Shown here piece by piece: positions 1 to 8,787 of a stretch of 64,000 bases of DNA. Location: contig NZ_PJIK01000006.1 in NCBI RefSeq assembly GCF_002929275.1, positions 1 to 64,000 of the forward strand, given 5' to 3'. The position numbers were made by a program, and so were the translations under genes. Positions within the stretch are counted from its first letter, which is position 1. The number at the start of each line of letters is the position of its first letter. This DNA comes from Arthrobacter sp. ZGTC131. Its GTDB lineage: Bacteria > Actinomycetota > Actinomycetes > Actinomycetales > Micrococcaceae. Below the pieces are notes generated by a model. That model did no database searches, had not been told where the DNA came from, and worked only from the letters and a program-made list of their open reading frames with translations.

Positions 1-1631
1 AGGATGGGGATGATGTCGGCGTCGCAGGCGATTTTGCGGATGGTGGCGGGGGTGACGGGCCCGGTGTAGGTGAACGTCCCGGTGCCGGTCGCGGTGCCGG
101 GCAGCGGGCCTGCCGGGGACCCGGGGTAGTTGCCGCTGGCGGCCCCGGGGCCGGGGTTTCCGGTGGTGGTGTAGCGGGGTCCGTTCGTGGCGGCGGTTTC
201 GAGGCGGTTGAGGAGGTCCTGGTAGCTGATGGTGGCCATGATCTGGGGCCGGAGTCCGCCGGTGGCGGGCAGGCATCCCGCGGCCAGGGCTGCCTTGCAG
301 GCGCCGACGAGGCCGTCGAGGAGTTGTTGGGGCCGGGTGCGGCGTTCGAGGTGGACGTTTTCGGCGGCGTTTTCGGCCGCGGCGCCGAACCCCGGCCCGG
401 CGTGAGCTCCCGCCCCGGTGCCTTCATTCGTGTCGGCGCCGGTGCTGGCCGCTGTGACGTCAGTGCCGTCTCCGCCGTCTCCGCTGCTTTCCTCGCCGGT
501 GCCGGGGCCGGTGGTGGGTTGGGTGCGGGGGTTGGTGGCGGTGTTCATGACGGTGAGGAGGTGTTCGTATTGCTCGGGTGTGGCGAAGATTTCGAGGTGG
601 TGGAGTCCGCGGCGGTGGCGGCGGAGAAACGCGCCTTGGCGGTGCCGGAGGTCCTCTTCGGAGGGTTCGGTGCCGTCCTGGTCGATGGCGTCGGCCCAGC
701 GGTGGGTGACGCGGGTGAGGAAGTCCTGGTCGTTCTCGATCGCGGTGCGGGTAAGGACGTGTTCCATCCGGGCCAGATCCTCCGGGGCGGCGATGTGCCG
801 GACACGGTCCAGGGCGGTGGTGATGATGGTCCCGGCGCGGGAGGCGATGGACCCCTCGCCGAGGGCGGCGGCGGTTTCCTCACAGACCGGCGGCTGGGGC
901 AGGCCGGTGATGCCGGTGCGGGGGAGGACGGCGGAGGCGAGGGCGAGGCGGCGGCGGGCTTCTCCGGTGCTGATCCGCAGCCGGACCCGCAGGAACTCCG
1001 CGGTGTTCCGGCACCCGTCATCGGCCGGCGACACCCCCGAAACCGCGCCGGTGCCGGCGGCGGGGCCGGACACGGAAGCGGACGCGGCAACGGCCTCTGG
1101 AGAAGCGGCCTCGGCCTCGAAGGCGGCAGAGCCTGACGGGGCAGCAGAGGATTCGGTGTCGTGGCCCCAGCCGGTGATCCAGCCGGCAGCTTTGCCTGCC
1201 GGCCCGGCGGCGTTGCTGATCGCCTCCGTGCGGGTGCGGTCCACTGCCGCCGCGCCGAGGACCTGGAGGTATTCGAACCGGCGGGAGATCTCTTCGGTCA
1301 GCCCGGCGAAATCCGCGGCCTCCGCGAACCCGGCCAGGGCCAGCTCCTCCCGCGCGGACTCGACCGCGGCCTCCAGCAGCCCCCGGCACCGCCGCAGATT
1401 CGCCATCGCTCCGCCGCTGAAAACTCCACCGGTAAAAGCTGAATCAGCGGCGGCAGCACCGCCGTCGACGTTTGTGTCCGTCAGCGCTGGTGCGCCGGCT
1501 AGGGAAGCAAGGGGGAAAGCCCCGGAATCAGGGACGCTGCGCAGCGACGTAGCACGGCGGGCGGGCATTGCTGCCGCGTCCGCTGCTCCGCGGCCAAACG
1601 TACCGCTTACGCCTTCCCCAATGGCTTCCAT
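1..1631 (-). CDS. DUF222 (13E12 family) protein, C-terminus cut by window edge
   Basis: The reading frame is open on the minus strand from ATG at 1631 to the first base of the window, giving 543 residues without a stop. It reads as a DUF222 protein: helical stretches such as RRCRGLLEAAVESAREELAL, then TAEFLRVRLRISTGEARRRL, then the RRHRRGLHHLEIFATPEQYE block, then RRTRPQQLLDGLVGACKAAL and a TISYQDLL segment. In actinobacteria this family normally ends in an HNH nuclease domain, which would lie outside the window, so nuclease activity is not seen here. Low-complexity Ala/Gly/Thr linkers separate the blocks. A purine-rich GAGAGAG lies about 8 bases before the ATG. These genes are multicopy in related genomes and their role is unsettled. 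Family call is firm; function is not. Confidence 0.85.
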   Translation of the reverse strand, partial: MEAIGEGVSGTFGRGAADAAAMPARRATSLRSVPDSGAFPLASLAGAPALTDTNVDGGAAAADSAFTGGVFSGGAMANLRRCRGLLEAAVESAREELALAGFAEAADFAGLTEEISRRFEYLQVLGAAAVDRTRTEAISNAAGPAGKAAGWITGWGHDTESSAAPSGSAAFEAEAASPEAVAASASVSGPAAGTGAVSGVSPADDGCRNTAEFLRVRLRISTGEARRRLALASAVLPRTGITGLPQPPVCEETAAALGEGSIASRAGTIITTALDRVRHIAAPEDLARMEHVLTRTAIENDQDFLTRVTHRWADAIDQDGTEPSEEDLRHRQGAFLRRHRRGLHHLEIFATPEQYEHLLTVMNTATNPRTQPTTGPGTGEESSGDGGDGTDVTAASTGADTNEGTGAGAHAGPGFGAAAENAAENVHLERRTRPQQLLDGLVGACKAALAAGCLPATGGLRPQIMATISYQDLLNRLETAATNGPRYTTTGNPGPGAASGNYPGSPAGPLPGTATGTGTFTYTGPVTPATIRKIACDADIIPI

Positions 1632-1812
1632 AAGGAAACTCTCTCAGAGGGGGCTGACAATTAATGCTGGTCGGATTAGACCGCCCCCACAAAAGTCAGA
1701 CTGAAGTAAACAGCAGAGCCCGCCGCGACCCGGCCCTACGTCTCTGCGACCGCGGACTTCCGCCGCTGCGAACCGGACTGCTCATCACCCCCGGCCAAGG
1801 GCAAACGAACAC
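1632..1812. other. intergenic spacer
   Basis: This 181-base spacer lies between the DUF222 start and the stop of the SDR epimerase gene, both on the minus strand. It presumably carries the DUF222 promoter. I see no convincing hairpin or hexamer pair. Confidence 0.4.
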
Positions 1813-2673
1813 CTACGGATGCCGTACCCCAACACCTGCGAGAATGTCGCGGTACCCTTCGCGGAAAGTGGGGTAGGCAAACGAAAATCCCGTGCCGCGG
1901 AGCAGGGTGTTGCTGCAGCGTTTGTTGCCGCCGCGTGCTTCGCCGGCACTGCCCGACGGCGGGACTTCAAGTCCCAGCTCCGAGGCCAGGAAGCGGAGGA
2001 CGGCGCCCAGTTCGGCGGGATCGTCATCCACACCCACATATACGGGTGCTGGCTCCCCGGCCATGGTGCACAGATGCACGATCGCGCGCGCGGCGTCGTC
2101 GCGGTGAATGCGGTTGGTGTACCGCGGGTCGTCGGGAATGACTGCCGTTCCGCCCCGGACCTGGTCAATGAGCCGCGTGCGGCCCGGGCCGTAGATGCCG
2201 CCCAAGCGGAGCGACACGGGCGCAGTCCCGGTCCCGCGCAACCGTTTCTCCAGCAGTTCCTCCGCCTCGCGGAGGATACGGCCGGAGAACCCGCCGGGTG
2301 CCGGCGTCGTGCGCTCGTCCACCCAGCCTCCGCCGGCGTCGCCATACACTGCGGTGGAGGAGACGAAAAGGACGCGGCGAGGCGTCACGCCGTCACGCTC
2401 AAGGGCATCGAGGACATTCGAAAGCCCGTCGACGTAGGCGGCGCGGTAGGCCGCCTCAGTAGGGGAATCGGCAGCAACGGCGACGACGACGGCGGCGGTG
2501 TCCGCCGGGACCGGCGGCAATTCAGCTGTGCTCAAATCAGCCGCCGCGCCTTCAATTTCCGCCGGCAGTTTCGCCGGCGTACGCCGCCAGCCCACAACTC
2601 GATGTCCGGCGGCGGCAAACCGCAGCCCCGCCTCGGTGCCCAGGTCGCCGCAACCGGCGAGGAGGATAGTCAT
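1813..2673 (-). CDS. SDR-type NAD(P)-dependent epimerase/dehydratase, YeeZ-like
   Basis: A 286-residue single-domain Rossmann protein. The N-terminus MTILLAGCGDLGTEAGLRFA is a dinucleotide-binding glycine motif of the GxGxxG type, followed by the strand VVVVAVAADSP, then the catalytic-serine strand VLFVSSTAVYGD, with Tyr in VYG, and RLGGIYGPGR, all typical of extended/atypical SDRs. The ATG at 2673 is chosen because the Rossmann motif begins at residue 3; the frame is open further upstream only because it runs antisense to nothing functional inside the neighbouring gene. It starts 11 bases after the stop of the MSMEG_6728-like gene, so the two are probably one transcript. The substrate is not predictable from sequence. 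Confidence 0.85.
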   Translation of the reverse strand: MTILLAGCGDLGTEAGLRFAAAGHRVVGWRRTPAKLPAEIEGAAADLSTAELPPVPADTAAVVVAVAADSPTEAAYRAAYVDGLSNVLDALERDGVTPRRVLFVSSTAVYGDAGGGWVDERTTPAPGGFSGRILREAEELLEKRLRGTGTAPVSLRLGGIYGPGRTRLIDQVRGGTAVIPDDPRYTNRIHRDDAARAIVHLCTMAGEPAPVYVGVDDDPAELGAVLRFLASELGLEVPPSGSAGEARGGNKRCSNTLLRGTGFSFAYPTFREGYRDILAGVGVRHP

Positions 2674-2683
2674 GCCCCCGGGT

Positions 2684-3604
2684 TCAGAGGGCCGGGACAG
2701 GGAAGAAGACGCGGGGGTCCTGGAGCAGGGCGGGGTAGTCGAACGCTGAGCGGTCCACAACGTCGGTGACTTTGAAGTTGCGGCCGAAGCGGCCGTCGTC
2801 GAGCGTGATGGGCCGTCCCAGCACCATCCCGATGGCGAACTTGCTGCCGTTCTCGAGGGGGATGGCAATGGCCGACTTGCCAGGCAGGGTCGAGAAGGCC
2901 GCTTCCTGGCGCTGGCGTTTCCTCGACGGCTTTTTGACGAGCTTTTTCGGGAGCTTGCGGGCCACTTTTGCGGGGCGGCGCGATCCTGTGTCGGCGTATA
3001 CGAACTGGTAGTCGTCGTCGCCGGAGTCCCCGCTGCCGGAAGCCTTGCCGGCCGCTCGGCCCACCGCCGGCAGGGCGACCTTGTCGATCCGCTCGGGGTC
3101 GGTCTCGCCCACATGTTCGCGCAGAATCCACAGGACATCGCCTTCGGGATCCTGCGGCAGGAACTCATGCCGTGGCTCGGGCCAGACGTACTCGAGGTCC
3201 GCCTCGGTGCCCGGGAACAGCTCTGAGTAGAAGCGCGGTTCCTTGCGGATGAGGTTCGAGCGGTGGCTCAGGTGAAGCTCGGGATCGCCGAGCCAGGGCG
3301 GCATGGGAATCTTGGCGGCGTAGTCCGGGTGGGCGGCCTGCGGTGCGAACTCGCGGATGTTCGCCCCGGTGTTGTCGGCGAATCCGCGTTTGGTCCATTC
3401 ATCCACCATGGCCAGGCCGTACATGGTGAGCGCCGGAACGTAGCCCATCCACATCCGGATCGCGGGGTGGGACTGCCAGCCGTACTCCGGGATCACCAGC
3501 GCGCGGAGTGTCTGCAGCGCCTCGACGCGCTGCTTGCCGAGCCTGGCAGGGTCCAGCGCGGCGGCACTTTGCCGGAAATCGGGGTACGGAAGGAAGGTTT
3601 GCAT
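2684..3604 (-). CDS. MSMEG_6728 family protein (pyrimidine dimer glycosylase-like)
   Basis: A 306-residue protein that opens with MQTFLPYPDFRQSAAALDP and continues with LGKQRVEALQTL and WQSHPAIRMWMGY. This is the conserved head of the MSMEG_6728 family, distantly related to T4 endonuclease V-type pyrimidine-dimer glycosylases. The C-terminal third is set off by a basic stretch (VARKLPKKLVKKPSRKRQRQ, near residues 220-240) and then a separate globular segment, so the protein may be two-domain. The start at 3604 is chosen over an upstream in-frame TTG/GTG because homology begins at this Met. It is followed after 11 bases by the SDR gene. DNA repair is inferred from family similarity only. Confidence 0.75.
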   Translation of the reverse strand: MQTFLPYPDFRQSAAALDPARLGKQRVEALQTLRALVIPEYGWQSHPAIRMWMGYVPALTMYGLAMVDEWTKRGFADNTGANIREFAPQAAHPDYAAKIPMPPWLGDPELHLSHRSNLIRKEPRFYSELFPGTEADLEYVWPEPRHEFLPQDPEGDVLWILREHVGETDPERIDKVALPAVGRAAGKASGSGDSGDDDYQFVYADTGSRRPAKVARKLPKKLVKKPSRKRQRQEAAFSTLPGKSAIAIPLENGSKFAIGMVLGRPITLDDGRFGRNFKVTDVVDRSAFDYPALLQDPRVFFPVPAL

Positions 3605-3785
3605 CCCTTCAGTCTGACGCCCCGGGCGCGATGTGCCAATTGTGGTGGCCGGGGCCACATGATGGCAGGGGTGCCGGCAGCCGCGCTAATTGCGCTGAGG
3701 TGTTCACATTGTGGACCGGTGCATACGGCGAGGCATGTTAACCACTAAGATAGCCGAAACCTCCCCAGCGTCCGGAAGCCTTCAC

Positions 3786-4412
3786 ATGACTCTTACCTCG
3801 CCAGCGCCCCTTTCAGCCGCGTCCTCGGAGCCGAATTCACACGCGTCACAGGAGCCTCAGCTGTTCGTTCCCAAGTACGGCCGGATGCTTGGCCCCGACG
3901 CGAACGGCATCCTTGTTCTCGACGAGTTTACGCTGGATCCCGCGGCCGCACGCAAGGAGCAGCACCGCTTCCGCACCGCATTGGCCTCAGTGGCATTGAC
4001 CCTGCGCCGGCTGGTTGCCCTCCGGATTGTGATCGCCGTCGTGGCCATCGCCAATCTTCCCCTGTTCCTGATGTCTACGGGTTGGTGGATTTACGCCGTG
4101 TCGCTGTCCCTGGTGATCGGTGTGCACCTGGCCGTGAACTGGCTGAACCGCCACGAACCGCGCGTGAAGCAGCGCCACGAACTTGAACTGCACCGGCACC
4201 GCGAACGCAGCGCCAACTACCGCAAGGTGCGCGACGCCGTGAAGTTCGTCATTGACACCCCCTCGCGCATGAACGAGCAGCTCTACCTCGAACTGCTGAA
4301 CGCGAAGCGCGTTGCCCTGCATCTTGCCTCCGGCACGGTCGCGCTCCTGGATACGAGCGACGACTCCGCCTGGAAAGTTCGCATCGTCCGGGAACTTCCG
4401 ACCACGGCCTAG
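3786..4412 (+). CDS. hypothetical two-helix membrane protein
   Basis: A 208-residue protein I do not recognise. The first ~85 residues are soluble and Ser/Ala/Glu-rich, followed by two hydrophobic helices, LVALRIVIAVVAIANLPLFL and WWIYAVSLSLVIGVHLAVNW, then a strongly basic/charged segment (HRHRERSANYRK) and a C-terminal soluble part ending in RELPTTA. Both ends would face the cytoplasm. The ATG at 3786 is preferred over the in-frame upstream ATG at 3735 because GGAAG lies 8 bases before it. The gene stands alone and is followed by a strong hairpin terminator. Confidence 0.7.
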   Translation: MTLTSPAPLSAASSEPNSHASQEPQLFVPKYGRMLGPDANGILVLDEFTLDPAAARKEQHRFRTALASVALTLRRLVALRIVIAVVAIANLPLFLMSTGWWIYAVSLSLVIGVHLAVNWLNRHEPRVKQRHELELHRHRERSANYRKVRDAVKFVIDTPSRMNEQLYLELLNAKRVALHLASGTVALLDTSDDSAWKVRIVRELPTTA

Positions 4413-4491
4413 GGGAACGTCGCGGGCAGGAGGCAGTGACGCAACGCACTCCTGCCCGACGGTAGGCTCAACAGCTAAATACAACGCAAGA

Positions 4492-4541
4492 AGTACGACG
4501 CTGGGCGTCCCCGCAGGAGGGGGACCGCCCGGCGTCGTACT
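4492..4541 (+). terminator. hairpin terminator with duplicated 3' arm
   Basis: AGTACGACGC...GGCGTCGTACT arms enclose a G/C-rich loop, giving a stem of about 19 pairs with one G-U and one bulge. The 3' arm (CGCCCGGCGTCGTACTGCTT, 4526-4545) is repeated perfectly and in tandem at 4546-4565, so either copy could pair with the 5' arm. It ends the transcript of the gene stopping at 4412. Confidence 0.75.
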
Positions 4542-4565
4542 GCTTCGCCCGGCGTCGTACTGCTT
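4526..4565 (+). repeat. perfect 20-bp tandem duplication
   Basis: Two adjacent identical copies of CGCCCGGCGTCGTACTGCTT. The unit is the 3' arm of the terminator hairpin at 4492-4541. Confidence 0.9.
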
Positions 4566-4751
4566 TAAGCGGCGCGACCAGGGACGCTGTGAACCGCTTC
4601 CGACGGCGCTGCCATTCGGCGTACGGCACCAAGCGGCGCGGCCACGGCGCTGCCACTGCGGGGGCGTTTGTGGTTGCCGCGTTGCGGAGGGCGGACTCAG
4701 CGACTTGGCTGCCCTCTTAGGCCGAATTCCTTAGCAGCCGATTCCCGTGAA

Positions 4752-4815
4752 CAAACGACGCCGGGCTTAAACGAACGACGCCGGGCGCCCCTCAAGAGGG
4801 GACGCTCGGCGTCGT
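4752..4815 (-). terminator. hairpin terminator for the Rpf-like gene, with duplicated arm
   Basis: On the minus strand, ACGACGCCGAGCG pairs with CGCCCGGCGTCGT around a CCCCTC-TT-GAGGGG inner stem (4776-4815). The distal arm GCCCGGCGTCGTT occurs a second time about 20 bases further on (4755-4766 in plus coordinates). It lies 100 bases beyond the stop of the gene it should terminate. Confidence 0.7.
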
Positions 4816-4913
4816 AGTCACAGTTAAGATGGTCGCCGTCGTGACAAGTGAGCCTGCCACGTCAGAGGCTTACACTCCGGACGGCAAGCCAGTCAGGCAA
4901 CCAAACCTGTCAA

Positions 4914-5606
4914 TTAGGCAGGCAGCTGCAGAACCTGGCCGACCATAATGAGGTCAGGATCAGTGACGGTGTCAGCGTTGGCGTCGGCGAGGTGCTGCCA
5001 TCCGCCGTGAACTCCGACCTTCTCGGCGATCTTGCTGAGGGTGTCGCCACTCTGCACGGTGTAGGTCTGGCCACTCACAGCGACCTCGGCAGCGTGCCTG
5101 GCCTGGGTCGGGGCCTCGGCGACCACCGGGGCCTGGGCCACGGGAGCAGCCTGGACCTGGACGGGTGCTGCCTGAACCGGTGCAGCCTGGACCGGAGCGG
5201 CCTGGACCGGCGCGCTCTGCGGCTGGATCTGCGGAGCAGCTGCTCCACCGCCACCGCTCAGGCCGAGCTTGGCGGCGCAGGCGGGCCATGCGCCCCAGCC
5301 CTGGGTGGCCTGGACCTTCTCGGCTACAGCGATCTGCTGGGCGCGGGAGGCGTTTTCAGGCGAACCCGTACCGCCGAAGCCAGCCCAGGTCTGCGGGGTG
5401 AACTGCAGGCCGCCGGAGAATCCGTTGCCGGTGTTGGTGGACCAGTTGCCGCTGCTTTCACACTGGGCGAGGGCGTCCCATGTGGAGCCGCTTGCGGTGG
5501 GCACTGCCGCGTTTGCGGCTGTGGCGGACAGGGCAAGGCCTGCGGCGGAAACGGCGGCAAGAGTTACTCCGCGGCGCGCGGCAGTGCTGAAAGTTGATTT
5601 CTTCAT
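4914..5606 (-). CDS. secreted Rpf-like transglycosylase with LysM domain
   Basis: A 230-residue secreted protein. Residues 1-35 are a signal peptide (basic [12 protein letters not shown], hydrophobic core, cleavage near ATAANAA). Residues ~40-110 form a resuscitation-promoting-factor transglycosylase domain: [20 protein letters not shown] has the catalytic Glu of the CESSGNW motif, followed by [13 protein letters not shown] and a second Cys that can form a disulfide (PACAAKLG). A Pro/Ala/Gln linker built on PVQAA repeats follows, then a C-terminal LysM ([17 protein letters not shown]...VGQVLQLPA). It should cleave peptidoglycan outside the cell. ATG 5606 is chosen because AGGAG lies 11 bases upstream and the signal peptide starts there; an in-frame start at 5630 is less likely. 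No c-di-AMP riboswitch core is visible upstream. Confidence 0.92.
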   Translation of the reverse strand: MKKSTFSTAARRGVTLAAVSAAGLALSATAANAAVPTASGSTWDALAQCESSGNWSTNTGNGFSGGLQFTPQTWAGFGGTGSPENASRAQQIAVAEKVQATQGWGAWPACAAKLGLSGGGGAAAPQIQPQSAPVQAAPVQAAPVQAAPVQVQAAPVAQAPVVAEAPTQARHAAEVAVSGQTYTVQSGDTLSKIAEKVGVHGGWQHLADANADTVTDPDLIMVGQVLQLPA

Positions 5607-5931
5607 GGTGTGGGATGCTCCTGAGGCCACCCGCGCTCGGTCCGTCCCCGGACGTTGTCGCGCTACCGCCCGCCCCTGACAAACTAGAGGTCATTACGGT
5701 GTCCGCCGGCCGGGCAGTAACTGGTGGAGGCGGCACCGGGCATTCATGGGCCCGCGCGTCGCGGGCATGTGTCCACGGTAAGGCAGTCGCGCTCCGTTAT
5801 CAAATCGAGATCTTTTGTGACAGTCAATCCGACGTGGGCAGTGGAGGCGGCGTCGATGAGGAGGGCGGCGGCCGGCTGGCATCCCGGGGCGGGCGGTTGC
5901 CCGCCCGCCACCTCAGGATGCACGGCCGATG

Positions 5932-8739
5932 TTACGACGCCAAGGCAGCGGCCAGATAGGGTGCCGTTCGGCTGGCAGGTGAAAGCGCGACGGCGGCTGC
6001 CGTCCCGGCGGCGACGATCCTACCGCCGGCGTCGCCACCGGCAGGTCCAAGGTCAATGACCCAGTCCGCGGCGGCCACGACGTCCATTTCGTGTTCCACC
6101 ACGATGACCGTATTGCCGGCGTCCACGAGCCGGTTCAGCTGCGCCATCAGAAGCTGGACGTCCGCCGGGTGGAGGCCGGTGGTTGGCTCGTCCAGCAGGT
6201 AAAGAGTGTGGCCGCGGCGGGCACGCTGGAGTTCCGTGGCGAGCTTGATGCGCTGGGCCTCGCCGCCCGACAGTTCAGTGGCAGGCTGGCCCAGGCGGAG
6301 GTAGCCGAGGCCTACCTCGAGGAGGGTCTGGAGGCTGCGGGCGGCCGCCGGGACGTCGGTGAGGAACTCGGCTGCGGCGTTGACGGTCATGCCCAGGACT
6401 TCGGCCACGTTTTTGCCGCGGTACGTGACTTCAAGCGTGTCCGGGTTGTAGCGCGAACCGCCGCATTCCGGGCAGGGGCCGTAGCTTCCGGGCAGGAAGA
6501 GCAGTTCCACGGCCACGAAGCCCTCACCCTGGCAGATCTCGCAGCGGCCCCCCGCCACGTTGAACGAGAAGCGTCCGGCGCCGAAGCCCCGGGCCTTGGC
6601 CTCGTCCGTAGCCGCGAACTCCTTGCGGACCGCGTCGAAGAGTCCCGTGTAAGTGGCGAGGTTGGACCGCGGCGTACGGCCGATCGGCTTCTGGTCCACC
6701 TTCACCAGTCGGTCCACCTGGTCCAAACCGGACACAGGACCCACCGTCAACGGTGCGGCGAGCTCACCGGAATCCTCCGCCCGTGCCGTGTCCGCTGGTG
6801 CTGTAGCCCCTTGTGACGGGTCCGCTTGTGACGTGTCCGCGGGGTCCGCCGGGACGGCGCCGCCGTCGTCCTGTCCCGGGTGCAGCAGTGATCCCACGAC
6901 CTCTGCGAGCACCTGGCTGACCAGCGTCGACTTGCCGGAACCGGAGACGCCGGTGACGGCGGTGAGTACGCCCAAGGGGAAGTTGGCGTCAAGCTCCCGG
7001 AGATTGTGGCGGCTGATGTCGCGCAATTCCAGCCAGCCGCCGGGCTCCCGCGTACCGTCAGCCGCGCCGCCGTCAGCCGCGCCGCCGTCTCCCGCGCCGT
7101 CGTCGCCAGCGATATTGTCGCGCGCGCCACCGTCGGACGTGTTTCCAGCAGCCGAACCGGTGGTGCGGGAGCCGCCGTCGTTCTTCTTTCCGGCGGAACC
7201 CTTCGAAGCGGCTGAACTGCCAGCACCGTTCGGGAACAGGAACGGCCGGGTCAGGGAGGCCTCAACCTCGGCGAGGCCGGCCACGGGGCCGCTGTAGAGC
7301 ACCTCGCCGCCGCCCTCACCGGCGCGCGGGCCGACGTCGACGAGCCAGTCCGCGTGGCGCACAATGTCCATGTTGTGCTCCACCACGAACACTGAGTTGC
7401 CCGAGGACTTGAGCTGGTCCAGGACGGCGAGGAGTGGTTCGGCGTCGGCGGGGTGCAGTCCGGCGGACGGCTCGTCCAGCACGTAGATCACGCCGAAGAG
7501 CCCGGAGCGCAGCTGCGTGGCGATCCGGAGCCGCTGCATTTCGCCGGGGGAGAGGGTGGGCGTGGATCGGCCCAGCGCCAGGTAACCCAGCCCGAGCTCC
7601 AGCAGCACGTTCACCCGCTGCAGGAGATCGCGGGTGATGGCCACCGCCACCTCGTTGCTTTCGGGCGAATCCTGCTTGCCCGAATCGTGCTTGGCAGAGT
7701 CCTGCTTCCGTGAAGCGGGCTTGCGCGAGGCAGTTCCGGCCTCCGTGAGCTCAGTGGTGGGGCGGATAATGTCCGCCAGTTCGGCCATGGGCACGGCGTT
7801 GAGGCCGGCGATGGTGTGGCCCGCGAAGGTCACGGCCAGCGCCTCCGGAGTCAGCCCGGTGCCGCCGCAGCGCGGGCAGGGCCCGGTTTCCATGAACCTG
7901 AGCACGCGTTCGCGCATGGTGCTGCTTTTGGAGTCGGCGAGGGTGTGGAGGACGTAGCTTTTGGCGCTCCAGAACCGGCCTTTGTAGGGCTTGGCCACTC
8001 GGTCGCGCTCGGGCGTCACTTCCACCACGGGCTGCTCCTCGGTGAAGAGGATCCAGTCGCGCTGCTTCTTGGGAAGCTTCCGCCACGGCGTGTCCACGTC
8101 ATAGCCGAGGTGGCTGAGGATGTCCCGCAGGTTCTTGCCCTGCCAGGCACCCGGCCACGCCGCAATGGCGCCGTCACGGATGCTCAGCGAGGTGTCGGGG
8201 ACCAGCGACGCCTCGCTGACGGTGTGCGCGATGCCGAGCCCATGGCATTCCGGGCAGGCACCGGCGGCGGTGTTGGGGGAGAACGCGTCGGAGTCCAAAG
8301 GTGCCGCGCCGGAGGGATACGTGCCAGCGCGCGAAAACAGCATGCGGAGTGAGTTTGAAAGCGTGGTCACCGTGCCCACGGTGGACCGTGAGCTGGGTGC
8401 GCCGCGGCGCTGCTGGAGGGCGACGGCGGGTGGCAGCCCGGTGATCATTTCCACCTTGGGGTTGTGCCCCTGCTGGATGAGCCGGCGCGCGTAGGGCGCC
8501 ACCGATTCGAAGTAGCGGCGCTGGGCTTCCGCGTAAATGGTGCCGAAGGCCAACGAGGACTTGCCCGAGCCGGAGACGCCGGTGAAGGCGACGATCGCAT
8601 CGCGGGGAACGTCCACGTCCACGCTGCGGAGATTGTTCTCGCGGGCACCCCGCACGCGGACGAAGCCGTCGGTGTGGTGGTCCGGTGCCAGCGTGGTTGT
8701 CAGCTCGGGCAGATAGTCAGCAGGCTGTTCACTTCGCAT
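5932..8739 (-). CDS. class II UvrA (UvrA2) ABC ATPase lacking the UvrB-binding domain
   Basis: A 935-residue UvrA homologue with two ABC modules. Walker A motifs are GVSGSGKSS (residues 54-62) and GVSGSGKST in the second half; signature/Walker B pairs are LSPGEMQRL...YVLDEPSAGLHP and LSGGEAQRI...YLLDEPTTGLHP. Zinc-finger cysteines are present (ACPECHGLG/GPCPRCGGTG and CEICQGEGF/GPCPECGGSR). Between RSTVGTVTTLSNSLRMLFSR and the ACPECHGLG finger there are only about 25 residues, so the ~120-residue UvrB-binding insert of canonical UvrA is missing. Class II UvrAs are associated with DNA-drug tolerance (for example DrrC). A ~90-residue low-complexity Ser/Gly/Asp linker joins the halves. Start at 8739 is set by homology and by a -10 element 7 bases upstream; the frame stays open much further only because it runs antisense to the deaminase gene. 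Confidence 0.9.
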   Translation of the reverse strand: MRSEQPADYLPELTTTLAPDHHTDGFVRVRGARENNLRSVDVDVPRDAIVAFTGVSGSGKSSLAFGTIYAEAQRRYFESVAPYARRLIQQGHNPKVEMITGLPPAVALQQRRGAPSSRSTVGTVTTLSNSLRMLFSRAGTYPSGAAPLDSDAFSPNTAAGACPECHGLGIAHTVSEASLVPDTSLSIRDGAIAAWPGAWQGKNLRDILSHLGYDVDTPWRKLPKKQRDWILFTEEQPVVEVTPERDRVAKPYKGRFWSAKSYVLHTLADSKSSTMRERVLRFMETGPCPRCGGTGLTPEALAVTFAGHTIAGLNAVPMAELADIIRPTTELTEAGTASRKPASRKQDSAKHDSGKQDSPESNEVAVAITRDLLQRVNVLLELGLGYLALGRSTPTLSPGEMQRLRIATQLRSGLFGVIYVLDEPSAGLHPADAEPLLAVLDQLKSSGNSVFVVEHNMDIVRHADWLVDVGPRAGEGGGEVLYSGPVAGLAEVEASLTRPFLFPNGAGSSAASKGSAGKKNDGGSRTTGSAAGNTSDGGARDNIAGDDGAGDGGAADGGAADGTREPGGWLELRDISRHNLRELDANFPLGVLTAVTGVSGSGKSTLVSQVLAEVVGSLLHPGQDDGGAVPADPADTSQADPSQGATAPADTARAEDSGELAAPLTVGPVSGLDQVDRLVKVDQKPIGRTPRSNLATYTGLFDAVRKEFAATDEAKARGFGAGRFSFNVAGGRCEICQGEGFVAVELLFLPGSYGPCPECGGSRYNPDTLEVTYRGKNVAEVLGMTVNAAAEFLTDVPAAARSLQTLLEVGLGYLRLGQPATELSGGEAQRIKLATELQRARRGHTLYLLDEPTTGLHPADVQLLMAQLNRLVDAGNTVIVVEHEMDVVAAADWVIDLGPAGGDAGGRIVAAGTAAAVALSPASRTAPYLAAALAS

Positions 8740-8746
8740 CTGTTCG

Positions 8747-8752
8747 ACTCTA
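8747..8752 (-). promoter_or_regulatory. -10 element of uvrA2, near-leaderless transcript
   Basis: TAGAGT on the minus strand ends 7 bases before the ATG at 8739. With normal -10 geometry, transcription would start at or one base before the A of ATG, and no Shine-Dalgarno is present. Confidence 0.5.
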
Positions 8753-8775
8753 GCGGTGATGTCTCTGCCGGGGTC

Positions 8776-8781
8776 TATTCT
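8776..8781 (+). promoter_or_regulatory. -10 element of the adenine deaminase gene, leaderless
   Basis: TATTCT ends at 8781. Normal -10 spacing places transcription start exactly at the G of GTG 8788. No Shine-Dalgarno precedes that codon. The 48-base divergent gap to uvrA2 leaves no room for a leader. Confidence 0.55.
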
Positions 8782-8787
8782 TGCGGT

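Larger units (their letters stand above)
4413..4913. other. convergent intergenic region with two hairpin terminators
   Basis: A 500-base gap between the membrane-protein gene and the Rpf-like gene. It holds two large hairpins, one per gene, and between them short copies of the hairpin arms. I see no gene in it. The middle part (about 4570-4740) has no recognisable feature. Confidence 0.7.

Noticed and set aside
324-1704. Long plus-strand open frames
   Set aside because: They are antisense to the DUF222 gene; their Ala/Arg/Gly-rich translations have no family features, while the minus frame does.
5607-5930. c-di-AMP (ydaO) riboswitch upstream of the Rpf-like gene
   Set aside because: Such riboswitches often precede rpf genes, but none of the conserved core blocks can be seen here.
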